The notes: generated by a model from the letters alone, not told the origin. Counted from the first letter of the stretch, positions 1 to 10,034 are shown. The stretch is DNA of 64,000 nucleotides from Halorussus aquaticus (GCF_024218795.1 NZ_CP100403.1:248001-312000), one strand, 5' to 3'. A program made the numbers and translations.

Positions 1-629
1 TCGTCGAATACGAACTTCCCTGAGGCAGGTGGCTTTGTGACCCTGTCCCGTCTCTTTTACTATCTCTTTGCCACCTACTGATTTCAGCCTTCTAGCGGCC
101 AGTGGCCGGTACTAAGTACGAGTTCGTGACCAACACCTCGGTTATGGACTGGAGTGAGTTGGCGGCGATAGGTCGGTCACGACCTCAAAAGCAGTGGCAT
201 CCGAGTCTAAATCGGCGGTTGCAGTCGGTATCACGAATTCCCGTGTGACACGCCAATTTCGAATCGACGCTCGCGCGAATCGGCCATCCTGTGGCGCATG
301 AAATTGTACACATACCCCCACATGACCTAGTTTGCTACGGTGACGGAGCGGGAGTCCGTATATAATGGAGTCCGTCTACGGCGTGATCGGGGATGGGTGA
401 GCGAGCACGGTCGCGGTCGAACGCGAAGCATTTTGCACACGTGGCCAGCGCACGGCGTGTGCAATTCTGGGCGTCGATTTCTGAGCGCGTCTGACCGCGT
501 GTTTGTGGGTGTGTGACCGCGTGTGTAGAGTTGGAGAAGTTATAGACCCTGAATGACTTGGGCTCTAGCCGATGAGAACTAATCTGCCCTTACTGACCAT
601 TTATTACCTCTCCCTTATGAAGCCAACTT
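1..629. other. Intergenic region with one inverted repeat and a short direct repeat
   Basis: No convincing coding frame was seen. Two structures stand out. The first is an inverted repeat with 9-bp arms TTGCACACG (433-441) and CGTGTGCAA (456-464) around a 14-base spacer. The second is a direct repeat TGACCGCGTGT at 492-502 and 514-524. Either could be a regulatory or replication-related site, but nothing in the sequence decides this. The following gene starts at 630. Confidence 0.4.
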
Positions 630-1235
630 ATGGTTTCCGAGGCAGTCATTCTGAGCGGGTTATTTGGAGTTGGCGGTTCAGTCGCAGGATATCTTGTTGC
701 GGGGTGGTTCAACCTCAAAAGTACTGAGAAGCAAGTATCTGCTCAGCGTGACCAACTAGATAAAAGACTGCAAGCGCAAGAAGAGCGATTAGAGGCTCAA
801 ATTCAATCAGAAGACGCCAGAAGACGAGCAGAGTACTATCTGGACAAAAAAGTAGAATCACTTATTCAGACGCATTCTACTCTTGAGGAGACGCGTAGAA
901 CTTACAAACGCATTGCCGATAAGGCTGGACACGGCGGTATTTCCGAAGAAGATCATCAGGATGCGATTGATTTGTACTTCGAGTACAAGAGTACGGTTGA
1001 CCGTGTCTCCATTTTTCTTGACGAACCCCAACACGAAATCCTACTTGATGTTTTTAATATATTGCACGATACCAATCCATATCTGTCTCGGGCAGTCAAA
1101 CAGCCTGAAAATGTTGACTACCGAGAGTTCGATTTAGCGGAGTATAACGACCGATTCAACGAAGCCGAAGAGATGCTTAAGAAGGAAGTAAAAACCCCTA
1201 TTGACTCACTCTCGTCAGGTAGGGATAACAAGTAA
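630..1235 (+). CDS. Membrane-anchored coiled-coil protein, unknown function
   Basis: The protein has 201 residues. Residues about 5-27 form one hydrophobic segment rich in glycine, alanine and valine, so the protein is probably anchored in the membrane by its N terminus. Residues about 33-68 are rich in Q, E, K and R with a heptad-like pattern, suggesting a coiled coil. The rest is acidic and helical. The family was not recognised. It sits at the left edge of a run of nuclease genes, so a defence role is possible, but that rests on position alone. AT content is somewhat higher than in the genes further right. Confidence 0.7.
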   Translation: MVSEAVILSGLFGVGGSVAGYLVAGWFNLKSTEKQVSAQRDQLDKRLQAQEERLEAQIQSEDARRRAEYYLDKKVESLIQTHSTLEETRRTYKRIADKAGHGGISEEDHQDAIDLYFEYKSTVDRVSIFLDEPQHEILLDVFNILHDTNPYLSRAVKQPENVDYREFDLAEYNDRFNEAEEMLKKEVKTPIDSLSSGRDNK

Positions 1236-1322
1236 ACACTCGATGAGAGGGGGATTTCTTCACTTTCACTTCTACTTCGTCCACGGCTGACCTTCTTACC
1301 TCCGCCCTCCGCGCTCTTACTC

Positions 1323-1786
1323 GTGACCGAAATTGACTCCGTCTTTCCGATGGATCGCGTCCTGACCGACGAAACGCGTGCTCGCATCATGAGCGCGTAT
1401 CGGCGACTCCTCTCAGCCCCCGAGTCGGACTACTAAGAAGTCGAAGCCACGGACGGGCCTCTCCTCGACGCCGAGGTTCTTCACCTCCAACAGTTCGAGG
1501 ACAACTCGGTACAGCCGGCGTCCTCCTCGACCACGGCGACGGGCCGACGCTGGTGACCGACGAGGTCGCGGAGTGCTCGCATCACGTCGAGGGCGAGGAG
1601 TTCTCGACGCGGACCACGCTCAGCGAGGAGTACGCCGCGTTAGAGAAGGACCTTGTAGAAGTCTCAGCGCTGATATGCGACCTACCAGAGTACGACGACG
1701 AGTTGCAGAAGTACGCCATCGGCGGCGTGGGATTCCTGAACCTCTCGTGTTTCGGCGAGGTACTTGCCCACTCAGCGGAAAATTGA
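1323..1786 (+). pseudogene. Broken gene, unknown family
   Basis: A coding-like stretch begins with GTG at 1323 and runs 37 codons to a TAA at 1434. The same frame continues after the stop with protein-like composition to about 1510. The signal then moves to another frame (LGTAGVLLDHGDGPTLVTDE and onward) and runs to the stop at 1786. The change of frame equals the loss of one base near 1508. With one stop and one frameshift this is probably a decayed gene. The product is acidic and was not recognised. Confidence 0.45.
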
Positions 1787-1922
1787 TTCTGAGTAATACA
1801 GAGTAGCGAGACACTCTAGCGATTCTGTCGCGGTATTATCCTCAATGACCTTGCCTGTCGTCATAGAACGACCATGAGACGATCCAGGTCGGGAGACGAC
1901 GTTTAGAAAGGAAATATTCACA

Positions 1923-2945
1923 ATGGCATACGGACAAACGAACCGCTTAGTGTACGACATTAGTGGACTATACCTTATTCCGGTGAACGACGCGTGGCGA
2001 GACGAGTTCAGACGCTCTGTTGAATCGCCAGTCAATCTCACGGCTTACGAGGATGTGCCACCGCAATTGGAGGGGTTGACGGAACGCAGAATTTGGGGGA
2101 CAACCGAGACAGACGCGAGTAAGAAACAGACCGCAATCGACCAGATGACATCCGGTGATTCCGTCTTATTCTATCACGACGGGGAGTTCATTGCGGGTGG
2201 ACGCGTGCAATGCACTTTCGAAAACTCGGACGTGGGGCGACTCCTTTGGAATGAACCGCGAAGTAGGCATATCTTCACCATCGAGGACTTCACTACGGAC
2301 GTCCCCGCTATCGAACATATCTGGAACCTGCTTGGGTACAAGGGGCGGCCAGTCGTGCAAGGCTTCACTCGCGTCGCCGACCAGCGCGTTGCAGGGTTGG
2401 TAGACGACTCCGGCTCTGTCGAAGCCGCCATATTCGACGAAGGCTCGGATGAGCCATCTGAGGCGGAGATTGAGAACGCGCGGACCGAATTGAAGCAAGC
2501 TATCGCTGATGAACCCCGGCTAACTGAAGCCGAAGACGAGTTCACAGAACGTCGACAGCGGGCCCGGGACGCAGCGTTCGCACGACTCGTCAAAGAAGCG
2601 TACGACGATACGTGCGCGATGTGTGGACAGAGTCGAGAAACCCCCGACGGACGGCCGGAGGTCGAAGCAGCCCACATCTATCCGAAGGAACAGAACGGGC
2701 GTGATGATATCCGAAACGGCATAGCGCTCTGTCGGCTTCACCACTGGGCATTTGACTCCGGTTGGCTCTCACTTGCAGACGACTACACAATTCTCGTCCG
2801 GGACTGCCCTGGCCGGAATGGCTACCACGAGTTCAAACAACTCGAAGGAAAGAGAGTCCGGCTTCCGTCCGATGAACGATTTCGGCCAGACCAGCGGTTC
2901 ACAGCGAAACATCGAGAACTCCACGGCTTCAAGAACAGCTCTTAG
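1923..2945 (+). CDS. HNH endonuclease with N-terminal EVE/PUA-like domain
   Basis: The protein has 340 residues. Residues about 10-160 resemble an EVE/PUA-type fold (IWGTTETDASKKQ, then GDSVLFYHDGEFIAGGRV), a fold used to read modified bases. A charged linker follows. The C-terminal HNH nuclease (about 215-300) shows CAMCGQ, EAAHIYP, NGIALCRLHHWAFD. The cysteines and histidines would form the zinc-bound core, and the H of AAHI is the expected catalytic histidine. EVE/SRA-like plus HNH proteins are typically restriction enzymes specific for modified DNA. That is the likely role here, but the substrate is inferred. The gene stands alone with its own upstream gap. Confidence 0.85.
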   Translation: MAYGQTNRLVYDISGLYLIPVNDAWRDEFRRSVESPVNLTAYEDVPPQLEGLTERRIWGTTETDASKKQTAIDQMTSGDSVLFYHDGEFIAGGRVQCTFENSDVGRLLWNEPRSRHIFTIEDFTTDVPAIEHIWNLLGYKGRPVVQGFTRVADQRVAGLVDDSGSVEAAIFDEGSDEPSEAEIENARTELKQAIADEPRLTEAEDEFTERRQRARDAAFARLVKEAYDDTCAMCGQSRETPDGRPEVEAAHIYPKEQNGRDDIRNGIALCRLHHWAFDSGWLSLADDYTILVRDCPGRNGYHEFKQLEGKRVRLPSDERFRPDQRFTAKHRELHGFKNSS

Positions 2946-3157
2946 CAAACTCCTTTGGAGTGACGCAGCGTCCACTAACTGTAACTAAATGAGTCACGCA
3001 GTCCACGTTACTACGGAATGCTAATCTACTTGCTTACTGCGACTCGCCAATGCCACGAGCCTGGACGCAGTTTAGAACTCACCACATTCCGTCACCCCGA
3101 GATTAGATTCCAATAACAAGATTATTTTCACGTAGCCGAGGATACTTCTTACCGGTC

Positions 3158-4270
3158 ATGGTTACTGGAGTAACTTCATTCATCTCATTCGACGATGTTC
3201 GTAGCGAGATAGATTCAAGCTATCCGAATCCCGGACAGGACGTTGAGGCTGATTTGCAGATCTCAAATAATGGCTATAGCCATCGCTTGGTAGGCAATTG
3301 CGTTGAATTCCTCTGTCGCGTCTGGTTGTACCGCCAGTGTGATTCTATTATCCGTCCGAATCATCCTGCGTATACGGACGGTTCGGAGATTTTGGACCGT
3401 GCTGAGCGATGGGGTCGAGACACGAGTGACTTCCAATACCAATACGGATGGAATTCAACGGAGAACCCGCCAGTTCGAGTCTCCGTTTTTGATGGGTTCG
3501 TTTGGGAGGACGAGAACAATCGTGCCTCAAATCGAGAGGAGTGGGAAGAACAGTTGGAGAATCGGGCAGACTGGCGACCACGTCCAAGCCCACTCACCTG
3601 GCGATATGATGAGGAGCTTCGGACGGTTGTTGAGCAGTTCATCGAGACAGGAATGAATACTGAGGGGGTGGTAAAAGCGGCCTTGCTGAACGCTGGTTGG
3701 CAGCCAGACGAAGTGGTTACCTCGTGGGTCGATCGCGCCGCGATTGAGGACGAGCTACGCGACGAGATGGCGAGTCTGTTTCAATTGCTCCGTGAACAAG
3801 CCTGGACCGACGGCGAGCACCTCATGGAGAATCCACGCTTTGGGATGCACCAACACATCCTGCCTGGGGAGGGTGATTTCATCATTGATAACCTGTTAGT
3901 TGATATCAAAACAACTGAGAAGGGAACCTTTACGCCAGCATACTGGCGACAGTTGTTGCTATACTATGTGTTGGTAGATATCCAGCGAGAGCTGTATGAG
4001 GTCGAGGGACGAACCTATGGAAAGGAGGGATGGGATGGCAAGTACCCGGAGGTGTCACGGGTCGGGATTTATTTTGCCCGGCATGGGGAATTGCAGACGG
4101 TCGATATGGATGACTTGCTGACGTCACCTGAGTACGAGCGGTTCCGAGCTAGAATCGTCGATATGGCCATTGAGGAGAACCGACATGCCCAGCATGATTA
4201 TTCAGCGATTCGAGGTGTATTGACCGAGCCATATGATTACGAGCGCCAGCGGTCGCTCTCAGATTTCTAG
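3158..4270 (+). CDS. RecB/Cas4-like PD-(D/E)XK nuclease family protein
   Basis: The protein has 370 residues. Near residues 235-252 it carries GEGDFIIDNLLVDIKT, which fits the D...(D/E)xK signature of PD-(D/E)XK nucleases: the aspartate after the G-E-G and the D-I-K pair. It is followed by a helix with YWRQLLLYYVL and a strand VGIYFARHGELQTVD. That order (D, DxK, helix with Q, final strand) is typical of RecB- and Cas4-type domains. The N-terminal 150 residues are acidic and not recognised. The gene lies between two HNH genes, which suggests a defence island. The exact substrate is unknown. Confidence 0.7.
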   Translation: MVTGVTSFISFDDVRSEIDSSYPNPGQDVEADLQISNNGYSHRLVGNCVEFLCRVWLYRQCDSIIRPNHPAYTDGSEILDRAERWGRDTSDFQYQYGWNSTENPPVRVSVFDGFVWEDENNRASNREEWEEQLENRADWRPRPSPLTWRYDEELRTVVEQFIETGMNTEGVVKAALLNAGWQPDEVVTSWVDRAAIEDELRDEMASLFQLLREQAWTDGEHLMENPRFGMHQHILPGEGDFIIDNLLVDIKTTEKGTFTPAYWRQLLLYYVLVDIQRELYEVEGRTYGKEGWDGKYPEVSRVGIYFARHGELQTVDMDDLLTSPEYERFRARIVDMAIEENRHAQHDYSAIRGVLTEPYDYERQRSLSDF

Positions 4271-4369
4271 TGCTAGTGACTATTCCACCAACGAGAAAGA
4301 ACATAATTTCGTGTTTATGCTTGCTTTGACAACGAAAATATCTTGATCAGGCTCTAACACAACTCCGGT

Positions 4370-5356
4370 ATGCCTCCGGATCGACTCCGCAGTATCGTCT
4401 CAATGTTCGGCGGCGGGACTCACTACGTCGAGACGTTAGACTTGATTCTGGAGTTCGTTCAAGCTCATCAACCATCAACGGATGAACTCATCGGGTGGCA
4501 TCGAGGGACGTTCTCGAACGTATCAAGACAGAAATCAATTATGCGGCGAGTCCGATATTTGAGGAAGGTCGGATTCCTTCGGGAAGACGAGGAGTGCTGG
4601 TTGCTTGGGGAGGCTGGCCGTGAGTATGTTCAGCAGCAGGATGTGTCGACGCTCCTCCGTATCATGTGTGAGCGCAACGTCGGGCTTCGGAGTCTGTTGT
4701 ACGCGTTGTCTGCTGGGCCGATGACGATCATGGAGATTAGCGACCAACAGTTGGATACCCACCCTGAGTTAGGGTGGAGTCGCGGAGAGACAGATATGGC
4801 GAAGCAGCGGGCGAACTGGCTACGGAGCATGGACCTCGTCGAAAAACAAGACGACGAGTACGTCCTGACTGATAGCGGATGGCGGTTCGTCGAAGATGCG
4901 GTCGAAGACTGGGCAGGTACTGACTGGACTTCGACGGCGTCTCCGTCGGGAATGGCGGCTGGCACGTACGAAACCACAGCGTATGCAAGAGCGGTCGATC
5001 CGGAATTCCGAGCGACAGTGATCGCACAGCACGACCAGACGTGCCCCATTTCTGGCGTTGACCATCCCGGGCTGTTAGATGTCGCTCACGTACTCTCGTG
5101 GAGCGAGTATCCGGACTACAGGGCGGATCTGACCAATGTACTCCCATTGAGCAAGACGCATCATGCCGCATTTGACCGAGGGTTATTCACCATCGACCGA
5201 GAGTACCGACTGCGAGTGAACCCGTCGTTCGAGACGGAAAGCGACCTGCTTCAGCGCACGATTGTTGAACAAGCCGATGAGCGTGTTCCACTCCCCGACG
5301 AGAGTCTCAATCCCGAGTATCTCGCCGAGCATAACTCGACGCTTGCATGGGTGTGA
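4370..5356 (+). CDS. Winged-helix / HNH endonuclease domain protein
   Basis: The protein has 328 residues. The N-terminal 190 residues look like two winged-helix units (RRVRYLRKVGFLREDEECWL, and later WLRSMDLVEKQDDEYVLTDS). The C-terminal 110 residues contain an HNH core: CPISGVDHPGLLDVAHV, then NVLPLSKTHHAAFDRGLFTI. This arrangement is widespread in haloarchaeal and bacterial HNH restriction-like proteins, where the front part may bind DNA. The second zinc-binding CxxC is reduced, with only one cysteine in CPISG, so metal binding may differ from the 1923-2945 protein. Function as a restriction nuclease is inferred. Confidence 0.8.
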   Translation: MPPDRLRSIVSMFGGGTHYVETLDLILEFVQAHQPSTDELIGWHRGTFSNVSRQKSIMRRVRYLRKVGFLREDEECWLLGEAGREYVQQQDVSTLLRIMCERNVGLRSLLYALSAGPMTIMEISDQQLDTHPELGWSRGETDMAKQRANWLRSMDLVEKQDDEYVLTDSGWRFVEDAVEDWAGTDWTSTASPSGMAAGTYETTAYARAVDPEFRATVIAQHDQTCPISGVDHPGLLDVAHVLSWSEYPDYRADLTNVLPLSKTHHAAFDRGLFTIDREYRLRVNPSFETESDLLQRTIVEQADERVPLPDESLNPEYLAEHNSTLAWV

Positions 5357-5370
5357 AGTCGTGCAGCTAG

Positions 5371-6627
5371 TTAGTTGAAGTGATGGACGGCATGTTCTAA
5401 CGCCCAGTCGTTGGCGAGAACTTCGTCTTTGTCGTCGGTTCCGCCGTCTGTGAGCAGGCCGATGTGGTAGAGATGGTATTTGAATTGGAAGTGGATGCCG
5501 GATTTGTACACAGTTGGGTCAGCGAGCATTGTACTGTTGATTTCGCCGTCGGCAGTTAGGACGTCCTCTCGTCGGGTCTGTGTGAAAAACACTTCGACGG
5601 CGAGTGGTTGGTTAATACGGCAGGCCTCTTGGGCGACCTCGTCGATAGTCGCGGGTTTGATACCTTGCTGGTGGAGGCGTTCGAGTGCTTCGATGATGAG
5701 TTGGGTTGGGTCGTACTGGACTGCGACTGAGCGAGCGAGTTGCGCCCAGCGAGGGGCGAGGTCAGTGAACTGAGTGGACCGGCCTTTCCACGACGCGAAT
5801 TCGTTGAGTGCGGTAGTGACATTTCCGTGTTGGTCTCGGGCGAACCTGACGACCTCTGCGCCAAGGTGTGTGAGGACATGTCCATCAGGGCGATTGTCGA
5901 CAAGTCCAAGAAGCAGGGCTCCGCGACGGCCGCCAGAAACGCTGTTAATTACGTGGCTGGAGTAGACGTCCCGTGTATCACCGTCTGCGGCCAGGGCGAG
6001 AGCGTAGCCGAGGTAGTTCTTCGGATGATTTACAGGGAAGCTCCCCTCAGTGAGTTGGTGGGTTGTTGCTTGGAATCGGATCGCGTCAATAGTCGTTGAG
6101 AAGTCGCCGACACCGGTGACGCGCGCAGGTTCAACGAGCGTTGCTTTGTGGGTGCTTTCAACGCCAATGATACCGACGTTGAGGTCGCGTGCCAAGGCGC
6201 GTGCTTGGTCAGTAATACTTTGGATTGGGGCGGCAACATACCCGAGGTTGACTTCGGACAAGTGGCCGTGGGCTTGATTGATCCCACGACGAACATCAGC
6301 AGCGCTCGGGTCCGTGTTGTGGCCTTTCGCTTCAATCACAGCAACGGGCGTTGTTGCAGTGTCGGCGTTCAACACTTCTTGGGCGGGCATCCCAACGCCG
6401 AGGAGGTCCGGTTCACCATCAGAGAGGCGAATCGTATTATACGGCGCAAGACGACGGCGCAGATTGTCCGGGATCTCCCAATCACCCCACGAAGATTTCG
6501 TGAACTGGGTTTCCGTGACTGCGTAGTGGTCTGGACTATCGTCGAGATTAGGATAGAGTGTTTCCTTCGCGGCAGCAAGGACGGTGGGTTCAGTGAGCGT
6601 AGCTGCCATTGATGCGGGTATTCTCAC
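5371..6627 (-). CDS. PD-(D/E)XK nuclease-like protein, restriction-type
   Basis: The protein has 418 residues and runs towards the preceding gene, with its stop 15 bases from that gene's stop. Near residues 70-105 it carries EPDLLGVG and then VAVIEAKG, the D...ExK arrangement of PD-(D/E)XK nucleases. A helix follows (RRGINQAHGHLSEVNLGYVA). The remainder is probably alpha/beta and was not recognised. A second in-frame ATG, six codons in (at 6609), is an equally good start because the first six residues look uncoded. It is the fourth nuclease in a row, so defence is the likely role. Confidence 0.75.
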   Translation of the reverse strand: MRIPASMAATLTEPTVLAAAKETLYPNLDDSPDHYAVTETQFTKSSWGDWEIPDNLRRRLAPYNTIRLSDGEPDLLGVGMPAQEVLNADTATTPVAVIEAKGHNTDPSAADVRRGINQAHGHLSEVNLGYVAAPIQSITDQARALARDLNVGIIGVESTHKATLVEPARVTGVGDFSTTIDAIRFQATTHQLTEGSFPVNHPKNYLGYALALAADGDTRDVYSSHVINSVSGGRRGALLLGLVDNRPDGHVLTHLGAEVVRFARDQHGNVTTALNEFASWKGRSTQFTDLAPRWAQLARSVAVQYDPTQLIIEALERLHQQGIKPATIDEVAQEACRINQPLAVEVFFTQTRREDVLTADGEINSTMLADPTVYKSGIHFQFKYHLYHIGLLTDGGTDDKDEVLANDWALEHAVHHFN

Positions 6628-6798
6628 CCATGGACATTAAACTGAGTCATGTTCATCAATCCAGAGGAATGGGCCGTTCCCGGTCAAGTTGTTACCCGCA
6701 GTTCCGATCGAATCGGAGTCGGCTTTCAATTGGTCTTTCTCTTATATGATAGATGATATTTTAGTTACCAGTCCGTCAAATATTTCCAATTCGCTCTA

Positions 6799-8619
6799 TC
6801 AGATATTCGGAACTGAAATACCTCCCTGTTCCTGATCCACCCCTGGAAGCGCCGTATGGAGAGTTGAATGGTCAATATTCCGTTTAAGAAGCCATTGTCC
6901 ATCCACTTCTTGAACATCTCTTTCGAAGTCAGATAATGGAACCGGACTTGCGTACACGTCTATCTGGAGAATGTCCCTGTCCCCCCAAGGATACTGGGCT
7001 TCATCGAACCTATGTTTCCGCCGTTCATTTGAGTCTGCCTCCGAAATGTTAAATGAGACGGAGGTGTGACCACCATCTGGTATCTCACACCGTGCTGTAG
7101 CTGACCTTCCTTCTTCAACAGCGACCCGTCCGTTGAGTGCTTCCATCACAACTTCGTAATGCTTTGTCGTACTCTGAGCATCAAACCGTTCTAATACAAC
7201 AACCTGTGATGCTGAAGGTAGTGGGACTACATCTCCTCTGCTGAAGTGGCCAGCAGGTACCTCCTTCATGTCCCAATTCCGCCGAGAGAACGAATCAATT
7301 GCAGTCCCACCGACTGCACCTCTAGACGTAGTTGTTTCAAGAATCTTCAACCGGAGATGTGCATCGCTCATATTTTTAACTAACTGCGCAGCTTCCCTCC
7401 CCTCCTCTGGAATTTGATTCTTCAGGTTAGATTCCAAGGAATACAACATATTCCGGTGGTCACGGAGTGCCGCTGAGAAGACATCGCTAGCCGCTCCGTT
7501 TGTTAGAGAAATATCGCTTTGCAAACACTGGTTTTCGAAGGCAACCATTATTTCAAGCAATATATCCTCAGTTGGCATCTCTTCTTCTAAGCGCTCTGGA
7601 AGCGATTCAAGCGGGTCTTCCAATGACCGATGGGCAACGCCAAATTTTCCCTCTACTTGTCCACGAAGGGTTGATGCGATCTTTTGTGCACGTTTGATTG
7701 CTGGTGGGGTGATGGGAGTGGGAATTCGCTCATTAGACGAAGCCTTGTTAAATATGTCATCCAGATATCCTAATTCGAGAAGATATTTAAATAAAGACGC
7801 AGCAGAGTACATAGCATAGTCCTGCCTCCCTTCTTCGTCTGTTCCCTTATCAGAGTCAGCGAAGTCACTGATCCCTCTAAGGACACCCGGAACCACGTGA
7901 CGGCCAAATTTCGCGTTGTTGCGCTTAACTTGTTCGATGACGGCCACGCTCTCTTGATCAACCACTAGGATGTTCCGATCGATACTGACAATATAATCAG
8001 ACATCCCATCCTCAATAGTTCCGCGATCAGTGACAACTGATCCAGAACTCGCAATGGGTCCAGTAGTGAGTGCCGGTTCAAACTGATCAGAGCCATTAGG
8101 AGAGATGTCAGCTGGGCTAAGACCGAACGTCCCTAACTGAGATCCAACGTTACTGGACCACTCTGAGATCGTATCAAAGTCAACCCTAATCTTCTTTGTC
8201 GCTGATTTGAATCGATTCTCCATGTCATACGGCTTTGGACCAGCCCGTCTGATCGGGCTAGAATTCTGATCATCACTGGTATATTTTTCATTCCGATCAA
8301 TCTCATACACGTGTGACCCGGAGACGACGTCTCCGATTTTCACATCGTCATCATCAAGACCTCCAGCAATCCCAATATTGACTAGAAGATCCAGACTCGG
8401 GCCGATTTTCTCGTAGAGATCGTCCGTCGCTGAGAGTGCTGGGGACAGCCCTTGTTCTTGTACACAGTGTACTACCCCACGGAAATCACTTGATGTGTGA
8501 ACTTCACGGAGTTGTCCCTCAAACAATCCTTGATTTATATTGGAGGTGTCAAAAACGTCGCAAAAGACCTTGAACTCGCTGAGCATCGGGATAATGATCC
8601 CGAAATCGTATTCGTCCAT
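6799..8619 (-). CDS. Nucleoside-phosphorylase-like effector protein with unknown C-terminal regions
   Basis: The protein has 606 residues. Residues about 1-280 resemble the purine nucleoside phosphorylase / MTA-SAH nucleosidase superfamily: N-terminal DFGIIIPMLSEFKVF, the glycine strand LLVNIGIAGGL, and a late motif RGISDFADSDKGTD followed by the helix that closes the active site. Family members cleave N-glycosidic bonds. The middle (about 300-420) is helical. The C-terminal 150 residues are beta-rich and unrecognised. Phosphorylase-like domains fused to other modules occur as candidate effectors in antiviral and NLR-like systems. No partner gene is adjacent, so that role is inferred from the family and the island context. 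Confidence 0.7.
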   Translation of the reverse strand: MDEYDFGIIIPMLSEFKVFCDVFDTSNINQGLFEGQLREVHTSSDFRGVVHCVQEQGLSPALSATDDLYEKIGPSLDLLVNIGIAGGLDDDDVKIGDVVSGSHVYEIDRNEKYTSDDQNSSPIRRAGPKPYDMENRFKSATKKIRVDFDTISEWSSNVGSQLGTFGLSPADISPNGSDQFEPALTTGPIASSGSVVTDRGTIEDGMSDYIVSIDRNILVVDQESVAVIEQVKRNNAKFGRHVVPGVLRGISDFADSDKGTDEEGRQDYAMYSAASLFKYLLELGYLDDIFNKASSNERIPTPITPPAIKRAQKIASTLRGQVEGKFGVAHRSLEDPLESLPERLEEEMPTEDILLEIMVAFENQCLQSDISLTNGAASDVFSAALRDHRNMLYSLESNLKNQIPEEGREAAQLVKNMSDAHLRLKILETTTSRGAVGGTAIDSFSRRNWDMKEVPAGHFSRGDVVPLPSASQVVVLERFDAQSTTKHYEVVMEALNGRVAVEEGRSATARCEIPDGGHTSVSFNISEADSNERRKHRFDEAQYPWGDRDILQIDVYASPVPLSDFERDVQEVDGQWLLKRNIDHSTLHTALPGVDQEQGGISVPNI

Positions 8620-9145
8620 GAGCGCTGTATTAGAAGGCTAAGGTTTAGTTTTACTGTTCTTCTCGGCTTTGCATGTTGAAAAACGATTGACGAACTAGTC
8701 GCAGCACTCATGGAGGTAGGACTCCGTGTCGTCGGCCCACAGTACCACGTCGTCCTCCAAGATATTCGCGACGGAATAGAATCCGATTCATCTCGCTGAC
8801 GTTCACTCTCACTTAAAAGACAGATCACATCGATCACTATCAAGCTAAGAAGGCACTATCTAGTTTAAATTCTCGATGACAGAAACAATCATCTAATAGA
8901 TGATACAAAGAGTCAAGAATCACTAAGCAACATGAGCTCACAAGTCTCACTCCATATCTCGACAAAGACGCATGACGGCGTTTCATCCGATATCGGTCGA
9001 AGAGCCACTGTACTGCTGGCATATGCCAAAAGTGCTTAGCTACACAGTATTCCAATCAGCCTTTGCCGACCCAATCAGTAATCTCTAACGCAGTCTTTGA
9101 GTTCTTCACAAAAATACTATGAGTAATGGTTGATGATTAGCGCTA
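8620..9145. other. Gene-free stretch with a possible short gene remnant
   Basis: No complete gene was seen. On the plus strand, about 8698-8799 reads as a protein-like tail in one frame (ALMEVGLRVVGPQYHVVLQD) ending in TGA. It has no start and may be the 3' end of a lost gene. The rest is AT-rich with no clear structure. Confidence 0.3.
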
Positions 9146-9514
9146 ATGGCAACCACCAAAACTGCCGAAGATATGTACCGTGAGTTAGCTTGTGTGGAAG
9201 AAGGAGGAGCACTATACACACTTCAACGAGCTACTCGGTATGAAGTTGAGTATGTCGAGCGTAAGTCACGAAACGATGGCGGTGACGGCGTCGTTGTCTA
9301 TCTTCGAAGTCCCTCCAGCGGCCACTATCCAAACGGCAAGCCATATCGACTCGTTGTTGACTGCGGCGAAGACCGATTCGTCATGGAAGAAAAACGGAGT
9401 GGAGAAGAGTGGCGAACACACTCCGCAAAGTTCGCAGGATTCCGCTATCGATCACCAACCCACCCAAAGAACGACGAGTCATGGGAGTACGAAGAAACAC
9501 AACCATCAACGTGA
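9146..9514 (+). CDS. Small hypothetical protein
   Basis: The protein has 122 residues, is charged, and is predicted to be mostly beta strand (YEVEYVERKS, GVVVYLRSPSSGHYPNGKP, YRLVVDCGEDRFVMEEK). It contains no cysteine motif and no membrane segment. The family was not recognised. The ATG at 9146 is preceded by an AT-rich gap. Codon use looks like a real haloarchaeal gene. Confidence 0.6.
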   Translation: MATTKTAEDMYRELACVEEGGALYTLQRATRYEVEYVERKSRNDGGDGVVVYLRSPSSGHYPNGKPYRLVVDCGEDRFVMEEKRSGEEWRTHSAKFAGFRYRSPTHPKNDESWEYEETQPST

Positions 9515-9626
9515 TAACGCCACAAGCGAACTCGGCGACTTACTAGAATTTCAATTACAGTATTATTCCTACCGGCATTGACCTTCAACGAACAGACCAA
9601 ATCCTGTTTTCGTCGTCCCTATGCGC

Positions 9627-9990
9627 TCACTCGTTCCCTACTATCACGGGGTCAAGGTCGAATTCGCTTTGGAGAACCTCGTTAAGAGCTGAGGCAGTGA
9701 AGTTCTCGAACGTGCTGTTGTCGATCTTCCCTCGGACATCGTGTGGGTGGTACGATTCATTTTCTAAGTTCCGCGCTTTCACATCACCAATCGGTTTTCG
9801 CAGACTGATGTAGCTATAAGGTTCGGCGTCTTCCGGTAAGGGTTGGTGTCTCGGTCGGACCCAGAGCTCCCAGTCAATCCCATCTGAGAGAAGTGCAACG
9901 GCATGGAAATCCAGGTCTTTCCGCAAGTATTCTTTCACGTCTTCTCGTGCATACTCTAGTTTGCTCCGTTGAATGCCGACGCCGTCTGCG
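9627..9990 (-). pseudogene. Remnant of a restriction/methylase-type protein (N-terminal domain)
   Basis: The frame reads back from the stop at 9627 to an in-frame TAA just above 9990. No ATG lies at its 5' edge; the first possible start is the GTG at 9938. The text REDVKEYLRKDLDFHAVALL followed by DWELWVRPR resembles the N-terminal nuclease-like region found in type I-like restriction and Eco57I-type proteins. The 5' end is lost about 40 bases before the IS5-like transposase gene, so the insertion or a linked deletion probably truncated it. Confidence 0.5.
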
Positions 9991-10034
9991 GATTATATCG
10001 CTGATTTCAGGGGAATTGGACGCTGTCTTGCGAT

